Of a stretch of DNA of 64,000 nucleotides, positions 1 through 10,600 are shown piece after piece. Positions within the stretch are counted from its first letter, which is position 1. The number at the start of each line of letters is the position of its first letter. Position numbers and translations under genes: made by a program. Origin of the DNA: DATJMJ01 sp035503915 (GTDB lineage: Bacteria; Actinomycetota; Acidimicrobiia; Acidimicrobiales; Palsa-688); NCBI GenBank assembly GCA_035503915.1, contig DATJSU010000022.1, positions 62,001-126,000 on the forward strand, written 5' to 3'. Below the pieces are notes generated by a model. It was not told the origin of the DNA, searched no databases, and worked only from the letters and a program-made list of their open reading frames with translations.

Positions 1-8
1 ATGGCTAT

Positions 9-290
9 ATGGCGGCAGGGGACAAAGGCGCGCTCGCAAGGCGGATGCGCAGGATAGAGGGCCAGGTTCGCGGGATCGAAAGGATGATTGCCGAGGACCG
101 CTACTGCATAGACATCCTCACCCAGATGGCGGCGGTCTCGACCGCGCTCGAGGCAGTGGCGTTCAAAATCCTCGATGACCACGTCGCCCACTGTGTTGCT
201 AGCGCGCTCGCTTCGGGAGATGCTGAGGTTGCCGGGCAAAAGAGCAAAGAGCTCCTCGAGGCCGTCCAGCGCTTCACGAAGTCTCGCTAG
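9..290 (+). CDS. csoR: CsoR-type copper-sensing transcriptional repressor
   Basis: A 93-residue all-helical DUF156 (CsoR/FrmR) protein. This family binds operator DNA in the apo form and releases it when Cu(I) binds. The copper fingerprint is visible: Cys33, His58 and Cys62, with the 25- and 4-residue spacing known from mycobacterial CsoR, and the typical helix-1 segment RRIEGQVRGIERM near residues 14-26. FrmR and RcnR members lack this exact Cys-His-Cys set, so copper is the best ligand guess. The ATG at 9 is the first in frame, but the gene lies at the window edge and an upstream start cannot be excluded. No copper ATPase or chaperone is visible next to it; such targets may lie to the left of the window. 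Confidence 0.88.
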   Translation: MAAGDKGALARRMRRIEGQVRGIERMIAEDRYCIDILTQMAAVSTALEAVAFKILDDHVAHCVASALASGDAEVAGQKSKELLEAVQRFTKSR

Positions 291-299
291 CGCAACGAC

Positions 300-434
300 C
301 CGCGACGCGCGCACATGGTCCCAGAGATGTGCCCTGGCTTGTGGGTCATGGCCCGTGCCCGGTTCGCCGAGGAAGATCACTTCGGGCCGGTGCACGATGC
401 CTAAAGCCACGTCGAGGCCTCGGCAACCCGCGCT
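300..434 (-). pseudogene. Relic of an ABC-2 (DrrA-type) transporter ATPase
   Basis: Reading the minus strand between csoR and the methyltransferase gives about 45 codons of unmistakable ABC ATPase sequence: LDVALGIVHRPEVIFLGEP followed by TGHDPQARAHLWDHVRASR. This is the Walker B and D-loop part of daunorubicin-resistance-type ATPases (family form LFLDEPTTGLDPQNR). The Walker B aspartate has become glycine, a TGA stop lies directly upstream in frame (435-437), and similarity ends at about 300, just past the csoR stop. No Walker A, signature motif or permease is present. It is a degraded internal fragment, probably left when the methyltransferase or csoR arrived. I translated this segment by hand. 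Confidence 0.7.
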
Positions 435-470
435 TCAACCCCGTAGCCCGCAGCCCTGCGGGGAAGGCCG

Positions 471-1559
471 TTATCGCTGCAGCGTCAAGGCCTCGGCCAG
501 AGATCGTCCCAGTGCCTCGGCCAGCAACGGCGGGACAGCGTTGCCAACTTGGCGGTACTGGGCTGACCGGGCGCCCGAAAAGCGGGCCCACAACGGGAAA
601 CTTTGCAGCGCCGCGGCTTCTAGGACGGTTATCCGGCGAGCCCCGGGGACGTGACCTGTGCGGGGCTCACCGCCACCGGACAAGTGGGCGTGGTAGCCAG
701 GCACGACCCCAGCGATGTCCACCCAGGGCGTCTTGTTGCCTCCCATGGACGCGAGCAACGTGGGTGCGGGCTTCGACAGGTCAATCGGGCGCCCGCCACC
801 GTTGAACACCTGGCCGTGGTAAGCACCCGGCCTGAGCGACGGCCTGCTCGCATAGGTGACGATGCTCGGGTTGGGTTCTCCAACTGGTGTTAAGCCCAGT
901 ACCGTGCCCGCCGGTACGTGGGCGCATGAGCGGCCCGGCCCGTGCGTAGGCACCGGCCACTCGAACTCCACTCCATGAGCTGTGCCTACGATGAAAAGTC
1001 GTTGACGATTTTGCGGCACGCCGTAGTCGGCGGCCTGGAGCACTTTCCAATTGACCCGGTAAGACAATCGAGCCTCGTCGGGGACACGCTCTCCGAGCAG
1101 GGTGGCCAAAGGAAGTTTGCCGGCCAAGACGTCCAAGATGAGCTGGAAGGCGGGGCCGGTGGCGCCCTTGGCGAGCCCGGCGACATTCTCCATGAGAAAA
1201 GCTGGCGGCGCCGCCTCCCATAAAGCTCTTGCAAATTGGGGGATCCCATCGCGCGCGTCGAGATGACCCTGGCGGAGCCCTCCAAGGCTCCACGGTTGGC
1301 AGGGAGGCCCTCCGATGACAGCGTCCATCTCACCCCGGAACTGGCGAAAATCGATGTCGCATATGTCTTGTTCGTGAACCTTGACGGCCTGGCCTGGTGC
1401 CGCGCGCTCATGGAGCTCCCGGTACGTAGCCGCTGAGCAAGCGTCGATTTCCACGGCCGCGACAACTTCGAAGCCTGCTTGCAAGAAGCCGAGTGACAAG
1501 CCACCGGCACCCGAAAACAGGTCAGCTGCCCTCAAGCGTCGGCTATCCTCTGCCGGCAC
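471..1559 (-). CDS. Orphan DNA (cytosine-5-)-methyltransferase
   Basis: A 362-residue C5-cytosine methyltransferase that would transfer a methyl group from S-adenosylmethionine to cytosine in a specific DNA site. Motifs in order: I DLFSGAGGLSLGF (about residue 13, SAM binding), IV GGPPCQPWS (about residue 84, catalytic Cys), VI ENV (about 124), VIII YGVPQNRQRLFIVG (about 180) and X QVGNAVPP near the C-terminus. All are intact and the length is normal for a monospecific enzyme, so it should be active. The target site cannot be read from the sequence. No restriction endonuclease or Vsr nuclease gene lies beside it, which makes it an orphan. The start is a GTG without a clear ribosome site. The relic just downstream suggests acquisition by transfer. 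Confidence 0.9.
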   Translation of the reverse strand: MPAEDSRRLRAADLFSGAGGLSLGFLQAGFEVVAAVEIDACSAATYRELHERAAPGQAVKVHEQDICDIDFRQFRGEMDAVIGGPPCQPWSLGGLRQGHLDARDGIPQFARALWEAAPPAFLMENVAGLAKGATGPAFQLILDVLAGKLPLATLLGERVPDEARLSYRVNWKVLQAADYGVPQNRQRLFIVGTAHGVEFEWPVPTHGPGRSCAHVPAGTVLGLTPVGEPNPSIVTYASRPSLRPGAYHGQVFNGGGRPIDLSKPAPTLLASMGGNKTPWVDIAGVVPGYHAHLSGGGEPRTGHVPGARRITVLEAAALQSFPLWARFSGARSAQYRQVGNAVPPLLAEALGRSLAEALTLQR

Positions 1560-1663
1560 ACGGCCCTCCGCTGCTCTCGGTGCTCTCAGTGCTCTCAGCT
1601 GCTTTCAGCGGCCCTCAGCCGTCTGGCGCCACATACTAGCGAGACGAAGCGGCCAACCTCGGT

Positions 1664-2512
1664 TCAGGCGCGACGCACGATCTTCACCGACACCTCGGTG
1701 GCTGACCCGGGGGGGCCGCTGTAAATGCCGCGTACGGGAGGGACGTCGCTGTAATCCCGCCCACGAGCCACAACTACGTGGCGTTCTCCGACTGCGACTC
1801 CGTTAGTCGGGTCGTGCGGTTCCCATCGGCCTGTCCAGGCCTCCACCCAGGCGTGGCTCTCGCCCACCAGTTCAGCTCCCAAAGCGCCGTCGGCCCTAGG
1901 GTAGAAGTAACCCGAAACGTAACGCGCTGGGATCCCCATCGCGCGCAAAACAGCCAAGCTCAAGTGCGTGTAGTCCTGGCAAACTCCCTTGCCTGCTCGC
2001 CATGCCTCGAGAGCGGAAGTGCCGACATGCGTTGTGCCGGGCCCGTACTCGAGCTGGCCGTGCGCCCATTGGACGACAGACGTAGCTGCTCGCGACGGTG
2101 AACTGCAGCCCTTGCGCAGTTTATCGGCCACTTCCGACAGCTCTTGTGAGGTGACCAGCTGTGTAGGCGTCAGGAACTCATAGAAGCGGTCGGAGAAATC
2201 TTCGCCCGTGAGGTGTTCCCAGCCCCGCTCCGTCCCCTCTCCAGCCGCGCTCTGGCTACCCGTTTCCACAGTCGACATGCTCGTCACGACCAAGCGGTCG
2301 TGGGGGTCGTGGATGTCGAAAGCATGCACGAGGGTGCCCCAGTAGTCGTAGTAGGCGAAAGGTTCTATGTGGGGGTCGACACGGATCTCCGACCTGCCGA
2401 CGCGCTGGCGCCCGGTGTTGAGAGGAGATACCCGCGCTTCGTTGTAAGAGGCGACGACGGGCCTCGCGTACCGGTATGTCGTTTCGTGCTTGATCTCCAG
2501 GCGCCAGCTCAT
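1664..2512 (-). CDS. Transglutaminase-like cysteine protease-fold protein
   Basis: A 282-residue protein of the bacterial transglutaminase-like family: an N-terminal beta domain (Bact_transglu_N type, about residues 1-90, with HETTYRY) followed by a transglutaminase core. The catalytic triad is visible as Cys in GVCQDYTH, His in ESHAWVEAW and Asp in DPTNG. The reaction is unknown; relatives are predicted to cleave or form amide or peptide bonds. It is the last gene of a three-gene minus-strand operon with alpha-E and ATP-grasp proteins. I place the start at ATG 2512 because it forms an ATGA overlap with the alpha-E stop; another ATG lies three codons upstream. No signal peptide is seen, so it should act in the cytoplasm. 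Confidence 0.87.
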   Translation of the reverse strand: MSWRLEIKHETTYRYARPVVASYNEARVSPLNTGRQRVGRSEIRVDPHIEPFAYYDYWGTLVHAFDIHDPHDRLVVTSMSTVETGSQSAAGEGTERGWEHLTGEDFSDRFYEFLTPTQLVTSQELSEVADKLRKGCSSPSRAATSVVQWAHGQLEYGPGTTHVGTSALEAWRAGKGVCQDYTHLSLAVLRAMGIPARYVSGYFYPRADGALGAELVGESHAWVEAWTGRWEPHDPTNGVAVGERHVVVARGRDYSDVPPVRGIYSGPPGSATEVSVKIVRRA

Positions 2513-3431
2513 GCGCTCCACTCCATGATCGCTGCCGCCCTGAAATAGCGGTCCGATATAGCCGCGCTCGCGTCGGCGCAGCGGCGCTGCACCTGGCCGA
2601 GGTGCCCAGGGAGGTCGGCCAGGAGGTCGCTCGCCGAGGTGAACTCGAGCTCGGCCCGGGCCTGGCCGAGGTGCCTGCGGGCTTTGTCCGCAACCCCTGC
2701 CCGCCCGGCGCGGGGTGCGATCTCATCAAGCGAAGTTTCCGCACTGCGCAAAGCAAAGTAGAGCGACCGCGGGAAAAGGCGGTCCAGCACGAGGAACTCG
2801 GCTGCCGAAGAGCCGTCGACGGCCCTGTGGTAAGTGCGCAGGTACGCCTCATAGGCAGAGCAGGAGCGGAGTGTCGTCACCCAACCCATTTGGCCCCAGC
2901 TTTCTCCATAGCGTGCCGAAAGCAACCGCGCTGTCATGTCGGCGCGCTCCAAGTACCGGCCGAGCATGAGAAAGCGCCAGCCCTCGTCTCGGCTCATCGT
3001 TGACTCGGAGAGCCCGCCGAGGATCGCAGCTCGCTCCTTCACCCACCAGAAGAACGCGTGCGGCATCTGGCCTGTGGCGGCGTCGACCTCGCGCGGGAGG
3101 GCCTCATGAGTGGCGTTTAGGGACTCCCACATTTCGGAGGACACCGCTTCGCGAGCGCCTCTCGCGTTCTCCCAGGCCGACTCGAGGGAGCGCACTATAG
3201 AACCCGAGTATTCCAGGTCAAAAGCGAGTGCCCTCGTAACCACCATGGAGTCGCTCGCCTGACCTTGTGTTCCAGGGAAGCCCATTACTTGCAGGAGGAC
3301 GCGTCCCGCAGCTTCCTCATCGACCCAGCGGTCCTCCAGCAAGAGGTGGAAATGTACATCGAGTATCCGGGCTGTGTCTTCGGCGCGCTCCACGTACCGT
3401 CCGAGCCAGTAAAGGGACTCGGCGATGCGGC

Positions 3432-3438
<7 letters not shown>
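2509..3438 (-). CDS. Alpha-E domain protein (DUF403)
   Basis: A 309-residue, largely helical alpha-E protein (DUF403), typical in length for the family, opening with VLSRIAESLYWLGRYVERAEDTARI. The biochemical function is unknown; the family almost always occurs with a circularly permuted ATP-grasp ligase and a transglutaminase-like protein, and comparative genomics predicts a peptide or amide ligation-processing pathway. The frame stays open far upstream, but the family's N-terminus fixes the start at GTG 3438, which overlaps the stop of the ATP-grasp gene by 7 nt. The 3' end overlaps the transglutaminase gene by 4 nt, so the three are very probably translationally coupled. Confidence 0.87.
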
Positions 3439-5141
<1,703 letters not shown>

Positions 5142-5269
5142 TCGCGTGTTTCGGCAATGTTACAAAGGGCCCCCGGGCAATCTCGGGGCGTTAGGATCGT
5201 AACTTGGTGTGCCGGGAAGTCGGGTCGGCTAGCTAACACCTACGACTACTCAGGGCCCGAGGTTCACCA

Positions 5270-6289
5270 ATGCCCAACCTGTCCTTTGCTGCCGCCTGGG
5301 CCATTTTCCCGCTCGCGGCCGTGTGCTCGCTGGTCGCCAGCACGGGCCTGGTCTCAAGGCTGGACCGCCTGGCCGGCTCTTTCGGGCTTCCCGAGGCATT
5401 GCTCGGGCTGGTTGTCGCGCTCGGAGCAGATTCGCCCGAGATCACCTCGGCCATCACGGCCTCTGCGGAGGGACATCGGACAGTCGGTACCGGGGTCGTA
5501 GTCGGGTCGAACGTGTTCAACATCGCGGCCCTGCTCGGCCTGAGCGCCCTCGTTGCCGGCAGCGTCAGGCTCCACCGCAGGGTCGTGCTTTTCGATGGCG
5601 TGGCCGCCGCCTGGGTGGCCTTGGCCACCCTGCTAGCCCTCTTGGCGAGGCTCGGCGCTGCTACCGGGCTCGTCTTGGTCCTCCTCGTCGTGGTGCCGTA
5701 CGTCGTTATTTCCGCAGCGCCTAGGGGACGGTTCCTGGAGCGCTGCATCCCCAGGGGAACGCTTCGATGGCTGGCGGTGGCCGTGGCGGAGGAAGAAGCG
5801 GACCTCAAGGCAGTGCTCGGGTACCAGCACGGGCGACCCGTCCAAACAAAAGACGTGGTCGCGGCTCTGACGGGTCTCGGGGCTGTCGTGCTCGCGAGCG
5901 CCGTCATGGTGACTTCGGCGCAGTCCCTCGGGTCGCACTACGGCGTGCCACAACTTGTCCTCGGCGGGGTCGTGCTCGCTGCCGTCACGAGCTTGCCCAA
6001 TGCCGTCGGGGCGGTCTACCTCGCTATACGCGGGCGGGGAGCAGCGGTGCTCTCCGAAGCGATGAACAGCAACATGCTCAACGTCGTTGCTGGTTTGTTC
6101 CTCCCAGGCATGTTCGTGGGGATCGGTGCCTCGGGCAAGGAAGGCACGCTCGTTGCGGGATGGTACTTGGGCATGACGGTGCTGGTGGTGCTGATGGCGT
6201 TCGGGAGCGGCGGGCTGCGGCGCGTCCAGGGAGCGACCATCGTTGTCGCTTACGCCGGCTTCGTAGCTGTCGCGATCGCAGTCGGCTAG
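5270..6289 (+). CDS. CaCA-family cation antiporter (Na+/Ca2+ exchanger-like)
   Basis: A 339-residue polytopic membrane protein with two inverted alpha-repeats, the hallmark of the Ca2+/cation antiporter superfamily. Repeat 1 has ALGADSPEITSAITA and GSNVFNIAALLG (about residues 50-95); repeat 2 has VVLAAVTSLPNAVGAVY and NSNMLNVVAGL (about 225-270). The acidic residue expected in the second ion-binding helix is not obvious (SLPN in place of the usual SxPE), which may change ion selectivity. The repeats are joined by a hydrophilic, acidic loop (EEEADLKAVLGY). About ten membrane helices are predicted by eye. ATG 5270 is preceded by GAGG at a good distance. Likely single-gene unit; the transported ion is not known. 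Confidence 0.82.
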   Translation: MPNLSFAAAWAIFPLAAVCSLVASTGLVSRLDRLAGSFGLPEALLGLVVALGADSPEITSAITASAEGHRTVGTGVVVGSNVFNIAALLGLSALVAGSVRLHRRVVLFDGVAAAWVALATLLALLARLGAATGLVLVLLVVVPYVVISAAPRGRFLERCIPRGTLRWLAVAVAEEEADLKAVLGYQHGRPVQTKDVVAALTGLGAVVLASAVMVTSAQSLGSHYGVPQLVLGGVVLAAVTSLPNAVGAVYLAIRGRGAAVLSEAMNSNMLNVVAGLFLPGMFVGIGASGKEGTLVAGWYLGMTVLVVLMAFGSGGLRRVQGATIVVAYAGFVAVAIAVG

Positions 6290-6336
6290 CCGATCGTGCT
6301 CTTGGCGTGGGCGTGCGCCAAGGCGATGGGCCGGGC

Positions 6337-7107
6337 TCAGACGTTGGTCGTGTTGTCGCCGGCCAGGATCGCATATAGGCGCCGGCGGGCCTCCTCGAGG
6401 ACCTTTACCGCTTCCTCGTACTGTCGAGGGCTTCCGGTGACACCGACTTGCCCGATAACCGGCATGAGGCTCGCGACCGAGTGCCGCAGAGCCCTCGCGC
6501 CGGCGGGGGCACCGGCCGCCATTTGCTCCCAAGGGGCCGGTTGCCGAGCCACCTCCGCGGCGGCCGCCCGTCCCTCGTCTGTGAGCGAGTAGCGCTTTTT
6601 GCCGGTAATCGCGTCGGTTCCAGACGTCACCAACCCCGAGTCCTCGAGGAACTGCAGCGTCGGGTAGATCGACCCCGGGCTGGGCCTCCACAGGCCGTCG
6701 GTACGTTCGCCGAGCTCGCCGATGATCTCGTAGCCGTGCATGGGGCGCTCGGCCAAGAGCGCGAGGATCGCGCTGCGGACGTCACCTCGTCTTGCTCTTC
6801 CCCACGGGCGACCACCGCGTATTGCCCATCCTCTCGCGCCGAACCAAGGGCCGCCGAACCCCACCGGGCCGCCGAACCCCACCGGGCCGCGGCCTTCCTG
6901 ACCATGAGCATGACCAGGACCGGGGCCCTCGGTGTCGCCGGGATCCTGTCCCTGCTGGGCCCAAGGAGGACCGGACCACATCCGTTGCCCCCGGTCGCCT
7001 CGCCTACCTCCGCGGCGCCGTGGCGGGCCTCCCGGCCCTTCCTCGTAACCACCCTCGCCGTAACCACCCTCGCCGTAACCACCCTCGTAACCGCCGTGCA
7101 TGTGCAT
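6337..7107 (-). CDS. PadR-family repressor with long Gly-rich N-terminal extension
   Basis: The C-terminal part is a PadR winged-helix regulator: SAILALLAERPMHGYEIIGEL, SPGSIYPTLQFLEDSGLV and GKKRYSLTDEGR, followed by a helical dimerisation region. Unusually, about 115 disordered residues precede it: His/Gly/Tyr repeats (GGYGEGGY), Arg/Gly stretches and FGGPVGFGGPW repeats. The frame stays open upstream of the start, but AAGGAG lies 8 nt before ATG 7107, which therefore is the best start (256 residues); a neighbouring ATG at 7113 is too close to the SD. A perfect palindrome about 70 bp upstream is probably its own operator, so autorepression is expected. PadR proteins often control efflux pumps or stress genes; the nearest candidate is the divergent small membrane protein. 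Confidence 0.85.
   Translation of the reverse strand: MHMHGGYEGGYGEGGYGEGGYEEGPGGPPRRRGGRRGDRGQRMWSGPPWAQQGQDPGDTEGPGPGHAHGQEGRGPVGFGGPVGFGGPWFGARGWAIRGGRPWGRARRGDVRSAILALLAERPMHGYEIIGELGERTDGLWRPSPGSIYPTLQFLEDSGLVTSGTDAITGKKRYSLTDEGRAAAAEVARQPAPWEQMAAGAPAGARALRHSVASLMPVIGQVGVTGSPRQYEEAVKVLEEARRRLYAILAGDNTTNV
6848..6889. repeat. 18-bp tandem repeat in the PadR gene
   Basis: The unit gggccgccgaaccccacc occurs twice in full (6848-6865 and 6866-6883) plus a partial third copy. On the minus strand it encodes FGGPVG repeats in the disordered N-terminal extension of the PadR protein. Confidence 0.85.
7045..7089. repeat. 15-bp tandem repeat in the PadR gene
   Basis: The unit gtaaccaccctcgcc occurs three times (7045-7059, 7060-7074, 7075-7089, last copy ending differently). 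It encodes the GGYGE repeats at the very N-terminus of the PadR protein. Confidence 0.88.
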
Positions 7108-7175
7108 CTCCATCGCTCCTTGTGCGCTCTTGCCGTTCCGTTCCTGTGGCCACTGTCCGTGGTCCACGTGCTCAC

Positions 7176-7189
7176 TATATCGCGATATA
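7176..7189. promoter_or_regulatory. Probable PadR operator, 14-bp perfect palindrome
   Basis: TATATCGCGATATA is a perfect inverted repeat located about 70 bp upstream of the PadR start and about 195 bp upstream of the divergent small membrane gene. AT-rich palindromes with ATAT arms are the usual PadR-family operators, and this is the most AT-rich spot in the local DNA. It could control both divergent genes. Binding is inferred, not shown. Confidence 0.65.
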
Positions 7190-7384
7190 TCGTTAAGTGG
7201 CGGTCTTCTGGTTGGGAGCGGGAGAAAGTCAGCACGGTGGGACAAGAGAAGGTCGGTCGGCGGGCGGAAGTCCCGGTAGCCACTATGTGGCGCCTGGGGC
7301 AGAGTTATGTCCGTTCGGCCCTAGCGGGCGCGGCGGGAGCGAGTGTCTGATGGGGACATAGACCTCGCAAGGAGGAGCACAAAT

Positions 7385-7636
7385 ATGAGGGACCGCTCTG
7401 TCGTGCTGGCAGTCGTCCTGACGGTCCTTTTTGGCCCGCTCGGGCTGTTTTATGCCACTATCTGGGGTGCGTTGGCGCTTATCGCGCTGGCCGCCATTGG
7501 GGTTGTGCCGACCGTGGGTTTCGTCCTGATCTTCGTCTGGCCGGCATCGGTTGTTTGGGCGGCAATTGCCGCCTCACGTAGGCATAAGGAGTTTGTCGGT
7601 CTGGGGGCGCTCGAGGGCATCCAGGCGCACGCCTAG
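7385..7636 (+). CDS. Small two-helix membrane protein of unknown function
   Basis: An 83-residue protein with two hydrophobic segments: VVLAVVLTVLFGPLGLFYATIWGALALIAL (with the small-residue turn FGPLGLFY) and VGFVLIFVWPASVVWAAIAA, then a short charged tail. I do not recognise a named family, though small proteins with an FGPLGLFY turn are common in actinobacteria. The reading frame extends upstream, but ATG 7385 has an excellent AAGGAGGAG ribosome site and is the likely start. It is divergent from the PadR gene and separated from it by the palindromic operator, so it could be a regulated target. The next gene is convergent. Confidence 0.6.
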   Translation: MRDRSVVLAVVLTVLFGPLGLFYATIWGALALIALAAIGVVPTVGFVLIFVWPASVVWAAIAASRRHKEFVGLGALEGIQAHA

Positions 7637-7678
7637 GCGCCTGGGTGGGGATGCCTCTGTCATCAAGCTGAAGCTCTC

Positions 7679-10600
7679 TCAGGCGGTCCCGGCAAGGGGC
7701 TCCGAGATCGAGCGCTCGAGCTCGACCAAGTCTCTCGGCGGGGGTACACCGGCCACGGCCAGCGCAAGGCGCGCCCGGTCGAGCACCGAGAGAGCTTCGG
7801 CGCGTTGGCCTCGGCCTACGAGGGCCGTAACGACACGGCGGTAACCGAGGGAGTCCTGCGGCGCGAGTGAAACGGCCCGTTCGACCATTGCTCGCGTGCC
7901 GTCCAGATCTCCTCGTTGAGCCGCCTCGGTGCTGCATATTTCGAACATCTCGAGCATCGCCCGCCGGGCACGCTCTCGAGGAAGCTCAGCCCAGTCCTCG
8001 TAAATGTCGTCCGGTAATAGCTCGCCCTCGTAGCGCGTGAGGACCGCCCTGGCCACCGAGGCTGCCTCCCTCAAGTCGGTCCTTGCCAGCCGCTCGGCCT
8101 GGCCCGCTTGCGCCAGGAGCTCCCGGTAGTCCAAGGCCACGGCACTGTCGAGGGTGAGGAGGTCCCCCTTGCGCACTACAGCCCCGCCAGCGCTGGAACG
8201 AAGCCTGTTGAGCACGGTACGCAGGCGGTTGCGACCAGCGGCGGGGCTCACCTCTGGCCAAAGCCTCTCGATCGCTTGTTCGGCATGAAGCCCTTCCCCG
8301 CTCACGGCGACCATGCGCAGCAGGCGCCCTTCGCGGCCGGTACCGAAGTGGGCTACGCGACCGGCCACGGTGAGCTCGAAGCGGCCGAGGATCGTGAGCG
8401 AGGCCGGCAAGGCTGAGGTCTTCAAACGCAGTGCGGCCGGCTCCCCGGTAGACACGGCCAAGTCGATGAGTTGTCCGGCGATAGCGCGCTCGCGGATCAT
8501 GGGCAACTGAGGTTGGCCGAGCCGCGCCGCTTCATCAAGGGCGATGGCTGCCAGTTCCCCAGCGCTCGCACGGTCCCCGCGGCGAAGGGCGGCATAAGCG
8601 CGTAATAAGGTAACTCGCCAGTACTCCCGGGGGTCGATGCGCTGTTGGGCCGCGGCCAGCAACAAACCTTCCGCTTTTATAGGGTCCCCGTGGCGTGCCT
8701 CCATGGCCGCCTCAGCCAACGCGACGGAGTGGCCGGCATCCTTGGGCTCAGCCTGCACACGCTCGAGGTACTCACGCGCAGGGCCGGTGAGGCCGACGCG
8801 GTCGCAGAGGTCCGCCGCGTCCGCAAGGAAATCGCCCGACGCTGCCACCCACCAGGTCCCCTTGTGCAGTTCTGCCTCACGCAGGTGGCGCAGGGTGGCG
8901 GCAGCGTCACCGCGGTAGGAGCTCAGGAGCGCGAGCCGCCAATTGCCATACGCGCGGAACAAGTCGCTGTCAAGCCTTTCGGCCGCCCGCAGCACCTCCT
9001 CGGCGCTCGTCCTGCACAGCTCGTCTTGGCCAAGCTCCGAGGCGACGAGGGCGCTAAAGCTGAGCACGTACGCCCAGCGCCTCGGCCGGTCCGCTACGAG
9101 CGTCAGGGCTCCTTCAAGCCGTTTCATGGCCGCGATCGCGTGCCCCCGGGCGAACTCAATCGAGATCGCCCAGTAAGGCGCTATCGCCGAGGCCGCCGAA
9201 ACCATCCCGAGCCCCTTGAAAAGGTCGGTGGCCCTGGCAAAGCAGACCTCCGCTTCGTCAAGAGCAGCCTCGTCCCTCCGCCCGGTGGGAGCCAGCTTCC
9301 AGCAAAGAGCTTGCCCGAGGATGTAGTAAGCGCGTGCACGGGTGAGGCGCTCTTGCGGGCCCGCTGCCTCGAGGACTTTGCGGGCAGCCCTCTCTGCCTC
9401 CCCAGGCTGGAGCCGTTGTATGAGCTGGGACGCCTCCCAAACCTCGGCCGCGCGACCGAGCAACGAATTGCCTGTCCTCAGGGCTATCTCTTGTGCGCGC
9501 CGGACAAGTGCGGCGCACTCGTCGAACTGGGTCACGAGAAAGAGCAAGCGCGCAACCACGATCAGCACGTCGGGGTGCGCCTCGATCGCCCCTGGTGGGA
9601 ACTGCTCGAAAAATACGCGAAGTTCGGGGGCATCGACATCCTCGATCAGTTCGGGCGGCGTCGCTGCCATTAATGCTGCTGCTTCGTTGGGATCCCCCGC
9701 GGCGAGCAGCAGTTGGATCGCCCAGCCGACTTCGCCCCTGCGCTGGTACTCCCGCGCCGCTTCTCGGAGGCTCTCAGGCTTTGGTGGTGCAAGGGTCGAG
9801 AGGTAGTCACGCACTGGCCCCGGGATCTCCCACCAGCCACCGCGAGCCGGCGTGAACGGGATCCCTGCTTGGAGAGCAGCGGCGAAGAAGCCGCGACGCG
9901 CTGTCACCCTGTCGACTAGTTCCGCGTCGACTAGTGGCAGCCCCGCCACCTGGGCGAGGAGGGTGCGACCGCTCCGGCCGAGCGAGCTGGTGGCCTCCTC
10001 GAGCAACGCCGACAGGGCGCCACCGGGGTAACCGGGCCCAGCCGAGGTCTCTGCAAGAGAGGCCAAGGCCTCCCCGGTGCGGGCCGAACGGGCTACTGCC
10101 AGGACCGTAGCCGCCGTCCAACCTCCAGTTGCTTTCCCAAGCGCCTGGGCGGCCTCGGCGTTGACCTCGAGCCCGAAGCCCGAGCGGCACAGCCGAAGTG
10201 TCTCCTCGCTGCTCATGGCCAGCTCTTCGGCGCCTAAGTTGAGGTACTCGGCCCGGCGCAGGCGCCCGGCACCCCGAGGCAATTGCCGCGCGAGCACGAC
10301 GAGCCGTTGGCCCTCAGCGAGCCGAGTGGAAAACTGCTCCAGCAATGGCGCTGCGTCAGGGAGGGCATTGTGCGCGTCGTCGACGACGAAGGCGCACCTT
10401 TCCCCTTTGAGCGCGCAGATGACAGCGTCAAGCGCGCCGACGACGTCGTCCACCGCGTCCGCTCTGGGCAACGCTTCGCTGTAACCGGCGCTCAGGACGG
10501 CCGAGCGCAGGCGGGAAATGAAAAGCTGCGCGGTGGTCGGCCCGAAGCCGAGGTCCACCTCGATGCCGATGGCTCGCCACGCATCCACAAGTTCCACGGC

